From contig CAKUPI010000016.1 in assembly GCA_934675045.1 (NCBI GenBank), forward strand, positions 1 to 15,106: 15,106 bases of DNA, read 5' to 3'. Below, piece by piece: positions 1 through 6,962 of this stretch. Within the stretch, counting starts at the first letter, position 1, and each line of letters begins with the position of its first letter. Below the pieces are notes generated by a model. It ran no database searches. It had not been told where the DNA came from and worked only from the letters and a program-made list of their open reading frames with translations. The DNA is from an uncultured Eubacteriales bacterium (GTDB taxonomy: Bacteria; Bacillota; Clostridia; Oscillospirales; Butyricicoccaceae). The position numbers and the translations under genes were made by a program.

Positions 1-705
1 GAGCAGGACGGCCTTGCGGCGGCGGTGCAGCTGCTGCCCGTCCGGCTGGCGCTGGGCGAACGGCAGGTGCCGTGTACCTATATTTACGCGGCCGGAACGC
101 TGCCGCAGCTGCGCGGCCGGGGACTGATGGCGGCGCTGCTGGAGCGCAGCTTTGCGCTTTCGGCCGCGCGCGGTGACCAGCTTTCGGTGCTCATTACGCA
201 GGAGCCGTCGCTCATCGGCTACTACGCGCGCTTCGGCTACCGCCCGGTCTTTGCGCGCAGCCTGTGCACGGCGCAGAAGGGCACCCTGCCCGCAGACTGT
301 GTCATCCGGCCGATGGAGCCGCGCGATACCGGCGCCGTGCAGGGGCTGTACCGTGCGGCGCAGAGCAGCCTGTACGGCGTGCGCGGCACGGAGGACTGGC
401 GTCTGATTGCCGAGCAGTACGGCGAAAACGCCCGCGTTTTGGAGCGGATGGGGCGCGGCGTCACGGCCTTCGCTTTGCTGGAGGGCGGGCAGGACAGCCT
501 GAACGCCACCGAGGCGCTGGGGCCGGAGGCCGGCCTTTTGATGGCGGCGCTGGCCGGGCGGCACCCTTCCGGTACGGCCCGGTGGTTTGCGCCCGCACAG
601 CGCGGCGGCGAGCCCAACGGCTGCGCGCGGCCGCTGACCGCTCTCGGCGAGCGGCTGCTGGCCGACATGCCGGGGCCGGGGTACCTCAATGTTTTATTCA
701 ACTAA
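1..705 (+). CDS. GNAT family N-acetyltransferase, Eis-like, 5' partial
   Basis: The reading frame is open from the first base, so the N-terminus lies left of the window; 234 residues are visible. GNAT enzymes transfer the acetyl group of acetyl-CoA to an amine on a small molecule or protein. The acetyl-CoA pyrophosphate-binding motif (Q/R-x-x-G-x-G/A) is seen as QLRGRGLM at about residues 36-43 of the fragment. It is preceded by the beta strand YIYAAGTLP and followed by the helix ALLERSFALSAARG and by YYARFGY at about 74-80, the usual C-terminal element of the fold. A further ~140 residues follow, ending in PGYLNVLFN, which resembles the longer Eis-like or multi-domain GNATs rather than a minimal 150-residue enzyme. 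The substrate cannot be told. The GTG at base 25 is probably an internal valine. It is the first visible gene of the operon, 21 bases before the next start. Confidence 0.82.
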   Translation, partial: EQDGLAAAVQLLPVRLALGERQVPCTYIYAAGTLPQLRGRGLMAALLERSFALSAARGDQLSVLITQEPSLIGYYARFGYRPVFARSLCTAQKGTLPADCVIRPMEPRDTGAVQGLYRAAQSSLYGVRGTEDWRLIAEQYGENARVLERMGRGVTAFALLEGGQDSLNATEALGPEAGLLMAALAGRHPSGTARWFAPAQRGGEPNGCARPLTALGERLLADMPGPGYLNVLFN

Positions 706-726
706 CCGGAGAGGGAAGAAAGTATT

Positions 727-1611
727 TTGAAAAGAGAACGCATCTCCCTGATAGCGGGCTTCATGCCCCCGTTGTGCATGGCTCTTTTGATGGGGTTTGA
801 ATACCTGACGGAAAGCGGCAGGCTGAAAAACGGCCTGCCGGCCGCGGGGCTGGCCGAGGCCGCCGCCTTTTTGCTGCCCTTTGCCCTGCTGGTCCTTCTG
901 CGCCGTCTGGGCGGCGAGGAAAAAACGCCGCTGCGCCTGGGCCGCGCCGTGCCGCATTCGCGCGCCTTTGTGCTGTTTATTTCGCTGGCAACGCCCATCG
1001 GGGCCTTTCTGCTCAACTGTCTGGTCAGCGCCGTCATGGGGCGCGAAATCGGCGTGCAGCAGGGGACGACGGCCTTGCAGAGCTACCTCGGAGCGGACAG
1101 ATTGTGGCTGGCGCTTTTGGTGACGGCCGTGCTGCCGGCCGTGGCCGAGGAGCTTTTCTTCCGCTCGGCGCTGCTGGGCTGCATGGACGGCGCCGGCACC
1201 TGTACGGCGGTTTTGCTTTCGGCTTTCAGCTTTGCCATGGTGCACGGCAGCACCGCCAACTTCCTCGGCCCGCTGCTGGCCGGGCTGATCTTCGGGTACC
1301 TGTGCTGCGCGCTCGGGTCCGTGTGGCCCGCCGTGTTCGGGCATCTGGTGAGCAACCTGTATGCGTGGGCCTTTGCCTACTTTGCCGGGGTGTACGAAAC
1401 CTTCAGCCTGTGGAATTACTTCATTCTGGCCAACATCGTCTGCTTCTGCGTCTTTCTTTATCTGGCCATGCGCAGCCTTGAAAAGCTGATTGAGCGGGGA
1501 AAAATCCCCCGCTTTAAACGGGGCGGGCTGGAAAAGCTGGTGTTTTCCTTTATATCGCCCGGCTTTCTGCTGCTCGTCCTGCTCTTTTTTCTCAAGTCCT
1601 TTTACCTGTAA
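727..1611 (+). CDS. CPBP family intramembrane glutamic endopeptidase (CAAX protease/Abi-like)
   Basis: This 294-residue polytopic membrane protein has the three signature motifs of the CPBP (Abi, PF02517) family: EELFFR at residues 141-146 (EExxxR), FAMVH at 169-173 (FxxxH) and HLVSN at 206-210 (HxxxN/D). These supply the catalytic glutamate and histidines of an intramembrane protease related to Rce1. Hydrophobic segments lie near 7-26, 42-58, 80-102, 125-142, 158-172, 178-196, 205-222, 228-247 and 271-294. The start is a TTG preceded by GGAGAGGG (bases 708-715), an 11-base spacing; no ATG precedes it in frame after the upstream stop. Known relatives process prenylated proteins or peptides, provide bacteriocin self-immunity, or act in signalling. 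No bacteriocin gene is visible here, so a housekeeping role is as likely as immunity. The target is unknown. Confidence 0.88.
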   Translation: MKRERISLIAGFMPPLCMALLMGFEYLTESGRLKNGLPAAGLAEAAAFLLPFALLVLLRRLGGEEKTPLRLGRAVPHSRAFVLFISLATPIGAFLLNCLVSAVMGREIGVQQGTTALQSYLGADRLWLALLVTAVLPAVAEELFFRSALLGCMDGAGTCTAVLLSAFSFAMVHGSTANFLGPLLAGLIFGYLCCALGSVWPAVFGHLVSNLYAWAFAYFAGVYETFSLWNYFILANIVCFCVFLYLAMRSLEKLIERGKIPRFKRGGLEKLVFSFISPGFLLLVLLFFLKSFYL

Positions 1612-1612
1612 C

Positions 1613-1618
1613 GGAGGT
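1613..1618 (+). promoter_or_regulatory. Shine-Dalgarno of mltG
   Basis: GGAGGT lies five bases upstream of the ATG at 1624 and two bases after the stop codon of the protease gene. It is the strongest ribosome binding site in the window and fixes the mltG start. Confidence 0.75.
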
Positions 1619-1623
1619 CGATT

Positions 1624-2748
1624 ATGAAACCAGTCAAACACACCGCAGGCTCGCCCGGGCAGAGCCACCCGTCGTCCGGACCGGCGCCGAGAAAGAAGAA
1701 AAAACGCTCGCTCGGCGGCGTGCTGGGGGGAACCTTCAGCTATATCCTTCTGGTGCTCGGCGTCTCGCTCATTTTGTCCACCGCCGTCATCCTGATAGCC
1801 AACGACATGTTCGCCCTTGTCAAGGACGAGCAGACCGTCATGCTGGAGTTCGACAGCGATCTCTCGCCGGGGGAAATGGGCAGGATGCTCAAGGAAAACG
1901 GCCTGATCGAGTACAAGCCCGTGTTTGTGCTCTTTGCCAAGCTCAAAAACATCGATTCCTTTTCAAAGGGAACCTTCCAGCTCAGCTCGACGATGGACTA
2001 CGGGCAGATGATCAACACGCTGCGGCGCGCGTCGACCTATCAGGAGACGGTGACCGTCACCGTGCCCGAGGGATATTCCATCGCGCAGATCGCCGAGCTG
2101 ATGGAAAAGGCCCGCGTCTGCGGCAGCGAGGACCTGATTGAGACGGCCAACACCCACGCCTTTGCGCACGACATGCTCAAGGACGTGCCCATGGTGGAAA
2201 ACCGGCTGGAGGGCTATCTCTTCCCCGACACCTACGAGTTTTACGTGAACGACCGGCCGGTCAACGTGCTCAACAAAATGCTCAACAACTTTGTCCAGAA
2301 GTACACGGAGGAAATGCGCCGGCTGACCGAGGAAAAGGGCATGACCATCGCCGAGGTGGTCAACATCGCCTCGCTCATCGAGCGCGAATGTAAGATAGCC
2401 GACGAGCAGACCCGCATTTCGGGCGTCATTCACAACCGTCTGGACCACAGCGACAAGTACCCCTACCTCGATATCGACGCCACGCTGCTGTATGTCATCG
2501 GCCATAAGGAAACGCTGACGCCCGAGGACCTGAAAACCGACTCGCCCTACAACACCCGCCTGCACAAGGGGCTTCCGCCCACCGCCATCTGCAACCCCGG
2601 CATCGGCGCGCTGCTGGCCGCCATACAGCCGGAGGAGCACAATTACTATTATTATGTCGCAAACCCCGAAACGGGCGCGCACGTATTCAGCCGCACGCTG
2701 GACGAGCACAACGCCGCCGTCGCCGAGATGCGCAAGCTGGCCAAATGA
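1624..2748 (+). CDS. mltG: endolytic murein transglycosylase MltG (YceG-like)
   Basis: MltG cuts nascent glycan strands at the outer face of the membrane and is thought to set their length by terminating polymerisation. The 374-residue protein has a basic cytoplasmic tail (RKKKKR near 23-28), one membrane segment at about 38-60, a LysM-like region (PEGYSIAQIAELMEKA, near 148-163) and the YceG catalytic domain. EGYLFPDTYEF (196-206) matches the family's EGxxxPDTY element. The catalytic glutamate is expected at E253 within IASLIERE, aligned with the known active-site Glu of the Escherichia coli enzyme. NRLDHSDKYPYLDID and SPYNTRLHKGLPPTAI are further family signatures. The length is normal for Firmicutes. 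The stop overlaps the next start as ATGA (2745-2748), so translation of the two genes is probably coupled. In Bacillus the same kinds of neighbour (U32 genes, alaS) lie close to mltG. Confidence 0.95.
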   Translation: MKPVKHTAGSPGQSHPSSGPAPRKKKKRSLGGVLGGTFSYILLVLGVSLILSTAVILIANDMFALVKDEQTVMLEFDSDLSPGEMGRMLKENGLIEYKPVFVLFAKLKNIDSFSKGTFQLSSTMDYGQMINTLRRASTYQETVTVTVPEGYSIAQIAELMEKARVCGSEDLIETANTHAFAHDMLKDVPMVENRLEGYLFPDTYEFYVNDRPVNVLNKMLNNFVQKYTEEMRRLTEEKGMTIAEVVNIASLIERECKIADEQTRISGVIHNRLDHSDKYPYLDIDATLLYVIGHKETLTPEDLKTDSPYNTRLHKGLPPTAICNPGIGALLAAIQPEEHNYYYYVANPETGAHVFSRTLDEHNAAVAEMRKLAK

Positions 2749-3956
2749 GGAAGCCGGCTGCGGTAGAGCTGCTGGCTCCGGCCGGCGACAGGGAAAAGCT
2801 GCAATTTGCCGTTGCCTACGGCGCCGACGCCGTCTACCTGTCCGGCAGGCGCTTCGGAATGCGGGCGGCGGCGGGCAATTTTGACGACGAGGAGCTTGCG
2901 CAGGCCGTCGATTACTGCCATGAGCGGGGCGTTCGGGTCTTTGTCACCGTCAACGTCATGCCGCGCCCCGGGGACCTGCCCGATCTGCCGCGGCACATCG
3001 GGGCCATCGCCCGCGCCGGGGCCGACGCCGTCATTGTCGCCGACCTCGGTGTTTTGGAGCTGGTGCGGAAAACGGCGCCGGGGCTGCGTATTCACGTCAG
3101 CACGCAGGCCAACGTCATCAACGAGGCGGCCGCCTGCGCGTGGCACCGCCTGGGAGCCGACCGCATCGTGCTGGCGCGCGAGCTGTCGCTGCGGGAAATC
3201 GCCCACATCCGGCAGTGCACCCCGCCGGAGCTGGAGCTTGAGGTGTTCGCCCACGGCTCGATGTGCATGGCCTATTCCGGCCGGTGCGTGCTGTCCAACT
3301 ATCTCGCCGGGCGCGACGCCAACCGCGGCGCCTGCGCGCAGCCCTGCCGCTGGAATTACCGGCTGGTAGAGGAAAAGCGCCCGGGCCAGTATTTCCCCGT
3401 CATCGAGGGGGAAGAGGGAACCACCCTTTTAAGCTCCGAGGACCTGTGCATGATTGAGCACCTGCGCGAGCTGGCCGAGGCCGGCGTCGGCAGCCTCAAG
3501 CTCGAGGGGCGGGCCAAGACCTTTTACTACGCGGCCGTTGTGACCAACGCCTACCGCAGAGCGCTGGACGCCGCCCTGCGCGGCAGTCCGCCGCCGCCCG
3601 GCGCCGTGCGCGAGCTTTTCAAGGTCAGCCACCGCGAATACTCGACCGGCTTTTACTTCGGCCCGGCCGGCCAGCAGTACAGGGACGGCTACACCCGCGA
3701 GTGGGACGTCTGCGCCGCCGTGCTCGACTGCGCGCCAAACGGCCGCGCGCGTCTGCGGCAGAAGAACAAATGCGCGCCGGGCGAAGCGCTCGAGCTGCTG
3801 ATGCCGGGGCGGGACGCGCTGCCCTTTACCCTCGGCCCGCTGTGGGACGAAAACGGCCGGCCCATCGCCGCGGCGCCCCACCCCATGATGCTGTTTGAAA
3901 CGGAGCTGCCCGTGTGCGCGCCTCCTTTTTCAATATTGCGAAAGAAAATCAATTGA
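2745..3956 (+). CDS. U32 family peptidase-like protein, probable tRNA 5-hydroxyuridine synthesis factor (TrhP-like)
   Basis: The 403-residue protein begins with the family hallmark ELLAPAGD (residues 8-15) followed by ADAVYLSG. It contains the full U32 signature E-x-F-x(2)-G-S-M-C-x(4)-G-x-C-x-L-S at 166-184 (EVFAHGSMC...GRCVLS). Cysteines C174, C181, C197 and C201 form the conserved set expected to hold an iron-sulfur cluster. SLKLEGR (250-256) and a C-terminal beta domain from about residue 315 complete the architecture. Family members were named peptidases, but characterised relatives modify RNA: TrhP (YegQ in E. coli, YrrN/YrrO in Bacillus) hydroxylates U34 of tRNAs using prephenate-derived chemistry, and RlhA modifies 23S rRNA. 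Closeness to mltG and alaS, as in Bacillus, favours the TrhP role; this is inference. No strong Shine-Dalgarno is seen, so the ATGA overlap with mltG probably drives translation. Confidence 0.88.
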   Translation: MRKPAAVELLAPAGDREKLQFAVAYGADAVYLSGRRFGMRAAAGNFDDEELAQAVDYCHERGVRVFVTVNVMPRPGDLPDLPRHIGAIARAGADAVIVADLGVLELVRKTAPGLRIHVSTQANVINEAAACAWHRLGADRIVLARELSLREIAHIRQCTPPELELEVFAHGSMCMAYSGRCVLSNYLAGRDANRGACAQPCRWNYRLVEEKRPGQYFPVIEGEEGTTLLSSEDLCMIEHLRELAEAGVGSLKLEGRAKTFYYAAVVTNAYRRALDAALRGSPPPPGAVRELFKVSHREYSTGFYFGPAGQQYRDGYTREWDVCAAVLDCAPNGRARLRQKNKCAPGEALELLMPGRDALPFTLGPLWDENGRPIAAAPHPMMLFETELPVCAPPFSILRKKIN

Positions 3957-3971
3957 AGGACGGATGGATAG

Positions 3972-6611
3972 ATGGAAAAACTTGGACTCAACGAGCTGCG
4001 TGAGCAGTTCCTCAGCTTTTTTGAAAGCAAAGGGCACTACCGCCTGAAAAGCTACCCGCTCATTCCGCAGAACGACAATTCGCTGCTGCTCATCAACGCC
4101 GGCATGGCGCCGCTCAAGCCCTTCTTTACCGGCGAGCAGACCCCGCCCGCGCCGCGCGCCACCTCGTGCCAGAAGTGCATCCGCACCCCGGACATTGAGA
4201 GCGTCGGCAAGGACGATCGCCACGGGACCTATTTTGAAATGATGGGCAACTTTTCCTTCGGCGATTACTTCAAGCTGGACGCCTGCCGCTGGGCGTGGGA
4301 GTTTATCACCGGCGTGCTGAAAATGCCGGCGGAGCGGCTGTATCCCTCGGTCTTTGTCGAGGACGGCGAGGCCTATGACATCTGGACGCGCGAAATCGGC
4401 GTCGACCCGTCGCACGTCGTGCGTCTGGGCCGCAAGGACAATTTTTGGGAAATCGGGTCCGGCCCCTGCGGCCCGTGCTCCGAGATTTACTTTGACCGCG
4501 GCGAGGAATACGGCTGCGGCAGCCCCGACTGCGCCCCCGGCTGCGAATGTGACCGCTATGTGGAGTTTTGGAACCTGGTCTTTACCCAGTTCAGCTCGGA
4601 CGGCAAGGGACACTACACGCCGCTGGAAAAAAAGAACATCGACACCGGCCTCGGTCTTGAGCGTCTGGCCTGCATTATGCAGAACACCCAGTCGATTTTT
4701 GACATTGACACCATCAAAAAGATTCGCGACCATGTGTCGGCGCTGACCGGCGTCGCCTATGGCGCCGATGCGAAAAACGACGTTTCCATCCGCATCATCA
4801 CCGACCACGCCCGTTCGGTCACCATGATGGTGTGCGACGGCGTCATGCCCTCCAACGCGGGCCGCGGCTATGTGCTGCGCCGCCTGCTGCGCCGCGCCGC
4901 CCGTCACGGCCGCCTGCTGGGGCTGGATCGCCCCTTCCTGCACGAAATCTGCGAGACGGTCATTCAGGAAAACGAGGGCGCCTACCCCGAGCTGCGCGAA
5001 AAGGAGACCTTTATCAAAACGGTGATCCGTACCGAGGAAGAGCGCTTTAACGACACCATCGAAAGCGGCCTTGTCAAGCTCGACGACATGGTGAGCGCGC
5101 TGCACGTCGCCGGCCGGACCGAGCTTTCGGGCGAGGACGCCTTCCGGCTGTACGACACCGACGGCTTCCCCATCGACCTGACGGTTGAGATTCTGGCGGA
5201 GCAGGGGCTGAGCGTCGACCGCGCCGCCTTTGACGAGCTGATGGGCGAGCAGCGCGTCCGCGCCAAAAAAGCGCGCGGAAACACCGCGGAGCTCGGCTGG
5301 GAAGGGGAAGAGGTCTCGCTCGGCGAGGTGCCCGTCACCACCTTCACCGGCTACGGCGCGACCGAGGGCAAGGGCGTCATCGCAGCCATTGTCGGCGCCG
5401 GAGAAATGGTTTCCGTTGCGCCGGCGGGCGACGAGGTCACGCTCTTTCTGACGGCCACGCCCTTTTACGCCGAAAGCGGCGGGCAGGCCGGCGACACCGG
5501 CTGTCTGCACACGCAGAGCGGCAAGGCCGAGGTTTTGGAAACCCACAAGACGCCCGACGGGAAGTTCATGCACAAGGTGCGGGTGACCGAAGGCCAGCTT
5601 CGGCTGGGCGAAGAGGCCGTGCTCGAGGTGGACGCCATTCGCCGCGCCGCCGTCATGCGCGCCCACTCGGCCACCCACCTGCTGCAAAAGGCGCTGCGCA
5701 CCGTGCTGGGCGATCACGTCGAGCAGGCGGGGTCGCTTGTCGGCCCCGACAGGCTGCGCTTTGACTTTACGCACTTTGCCGCGGTGACGCCCGACCAGCT
5801 GCTCGCCGTCGAAAACATCGTCAATGACGCCGTTTTGGCCGACCTGCCCGTCAGCATTTGCGAAATGCCCATTGACGAGGCCAAAAAGCTGGGGGCCATG
5901 GCCCTGTTCGGCGAGAAATACGGCAGCACCGTGCGCGTCGTTTCGATGGGCGACTTCTCCGTCGAGCTGTGCGGCGGCACCCACGTCGCCAACACCGCCA
6001 AAATAGGCGCCTTTAAAATTGTCTCCGAGACCTCGGTCGCGGCCGGCGTCCGCCGCATCGAAGCCTTCTGCGGCAAGGGGATTTTGAGTCTGGTTTACGA
6101 AATGGACAACGCGCTTAACACCTCGGCCCACGCGCTCAAGACGACGCCCGCCGATCTGGCGCGCAAAGCGGCGCAGATGATCGCCGACCTGCGCGAGCTG
6201 GCCCACAAAAACGACGAGCTGCGCGCCGCGCTGGCCAAGTTCCGCGCCATCGAGCTGCTCAACTTCGCCAAGGCGGCGGGAAGCGTCAATGTGCTGGCCG
6301 TCAAGGTCGACGAGACCAGCGCCGAGGCGCTGCGCACCCTGAGCGACTCCATCCGCGACCGCGCCCCCAACATGGTGGCCGTTTTGGCCATGGTGACGCC
6401 CGAGGGCAAGGTGCAGTTTGCGGCGGCCTGCGGCGCCGAGGCGGTCAAAAAGGGCGCGCACGCCGGAAACATCGTCCGCGAGCTGGCCAAAAAATGCGGC
6501 GGCGGCGGCGGCGGACGGCCGGACAGCGCCATGGCCGGCGGCAAGGACGTCTCTAAACTGGAGGAAGCGTTGGAATCGGTCAACAACCTTGTTGAAAATA
6601 TGCTGAAATGA
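3972..6611 (+). CDS. alaS: alanine--tRNA ligase (AlaRS)
   Basis: This enzyme charges tRNA-Ala with alanine and clears mischarged Ser or Gly. The 879-residue length is normal. The class II catalytic core begins with LNELREQFLSFFESKGH and includes INAGMAPLKPFF, RTPDIESVGKDDRHGTYFEMMGNFSFGDYF and GLGLER (226-231). NAGRGYVLRRLLRRAARHGR (295-314) marks the tRNA-binding region. The editing domain has zinc ligands in HSATH (565-569) and CGGTH (667-671). The C-Ala domain ends with the conserved glycine run (843-848) and RPDSAMAGG. A cysteine-rich insert at about 182-193 is present in the core. The start is ATG 3972 with AAGGA at 3956-3960, a slightly long 11-base spacing; the nearby ATG at 3964 is out of frame. 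Only 15 bases separate it from the U32 gene, leaving no room for a T-box leader, so it is presumably transcribed from the upstream operon promoter. Confidence 0.98.
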   Translation: MEKLGLNELREQFLSFFESKGHYRLKSYPLIPQNDNSLLLINAGMAPLKPFFTGEQTPPAPRATSCQKCIRTPDIESVGKDDRHGTYFEMMGNFSFGDYFKLDACRWAWEFITGVLKMPAERLYPSVFVEDGEAYDIWTREIGVDPSHVVRLGRKDNFWEIGSGPCGPCSEIYFDRGEEYGCGSPDCAPGCECDRYVEFWNLVFTQFSSDGKGHYTPLEKKNIDTGLGLERLACIMQNTQSIFDIDTIKKIRDHVSALTGVAYGADAKNDVSIRIITDHARSVTMMVCDGVMPSNAGRGYVLRRLLRRAARHGRLLGLDRPFLHEICETVIQENEGAYPELREKETFIKTVIRTEEERFNDTIESGLVKLDDMVSALHVAGRTELSGEDAFRLYDTDGFPIDLTVEILAEQGLSVDRAAFDELMGEQRVRAKKARGNTAELGWEGEEVSLGEVPVTTFTGYGATEGKGVIAAIVGAGEMVSVAPAGDEVTLFLTATPFYAESGGQAGDTGCLHTQSGKAEVLETHKTPDGKFMHKVRVTEGQLRLGEEAVLEVDAIRRAAVMRAHSATHLLQKALRTVLGDHVEQAGSLVGPDRLRFDFTHFAAVTPDQLLAVENIVNDAVLADLPVSICEMPIDEAKKLGAMALFGEKYGSTVRVVSMGDFSVELCGGTHVANTAKIGAFKIVSETSVAAGVRRIEAFCGKGILSLVYEMDNALNTSAHALKTTPADLARKAAQMIADLRELAHKNDELRAALAKFRAIELLNFAKAAGSVNVLAVKVDETSAEALRTLSDSIRDRAPNMVAVLAMVTPEGKVQFAAACGAEAVKKGAHAGNIVRELAKKCGGGGGGRPDSAMAGGKDVSKLEEALESVNNLVENMLK
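6498..6515 (+). repeat. GGC codon microsatellite in alaS
   Basis: Five GGC codons and one GGA encode six glycines in the hinge of the AlaRS C-terminal domain. The glycine run is a conserved feature of the protein family, so the repeat is explained by coding. It could be a minor slippage site. Confidence 0.6.
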
Positions 6612-6620
6612 GGTGGCAAT

Positions 6621-6959
6621 ATGGACTGCATTTTCTGTAAGATCGTCGCGGGGGAAATCCCCTCGAAAAAGCTGTACGAGGACGAGCGCGTCTACGCCTT
6701 TTACGACATCGCGCCGGCCGCGCCCGTGCATTTTCTGGTCATTCCCAAGGCGCACAACCTGACCTGCGCCGCCGACGTCAACGACGAAAACTGCGATATC
6801 GTCGGCCACATTTTTGCCGTGATCTCCCGGCTGACGCGCGAGCTTGGCGTCGAAAAGGGCTTCCGCGTGGTGACCAACTGCGGCGAACCGGCCGGACAGA
6901 CGGTGCATCACCTGCATTTTCATGTGCTGGCAGGGGATACGCTGGGCGTCATGGCCTAA
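6621..6959 (+). CDS. HIT family nucleotide hydrolase (Hint-like)
   Basis: The 112-residue protein is a complete histidine triad protein of the Hint branch. These enzymes hydrolyse AMP-lysine-type phosphoramidates and can remove AMP from aminoacyl-adenylates formed on lysyl-tRNA synthetase. The N-terminus CIFCKIVAGEIP carries the CxxC pair (C3, C6) often seen in zinc-binding HIT proteins. D-I-APAAPVHFLVIPK is the usual core. The triad motif is HHLHFHVL, with H97, H99 and H101; H99 is expected to be the catalytic nucleophile. The tail after the triad (AGDTLGVMA) departs from the common GGR ending, which may alter the nucleotide edge of the pocket. AGGTGG at 6611-6616 overlaps the alaS stop codon and gives a good ribosome site. 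Position directly after a tRNA synthetase fits a role in clearing aminoacyl-AMP by-products, but that is inference. Confidence 0.93.
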   Translation: MDCIFCKIVAGEIPSKKLYEDERVYAFYDIAPAAPVHFLVIPKAHNLTCAADVNDENCDIVGHIFAVISRLTRELGVEKGFRVVTNCGEPAGQTVHHLHFHVLAGDTLGVMA

Positions 6960-6962
6960 AGC

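Noticed and set aside
1491..1525. G/C-rich hairpins (AGCGGGG...CCCCCGCT and CCCCGCTTTAAACGGGG) near the end of the protease gene
   Set aside because: They lie within a coding region, the first has a bulge, and there is no following T run, so they are not a credible terminator.
727..1611. CPBP protease as an immunity or abortive-infection gene of a defence or bacteriocin island
   Set aside because: No bacteriocin precursor, transporter or defence gene is visible. It sits inside a housekeeping operon with short gaps.
694..1668. Minus-strand open frame opposite the CPBP protease gene
   Set aside because: The product is Gln/Arg/Gly-rich without domains, while the plus-strand frame has all three CPBP motifs and a ribosome site.
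3920..3971. A/T-richer patch before alaS as a possible internal promoter
   Set aside because: No convincing -35/-10 pair with proper spacing could be read. The patch is the end of the U32 coding sequence plus a ribosome site.
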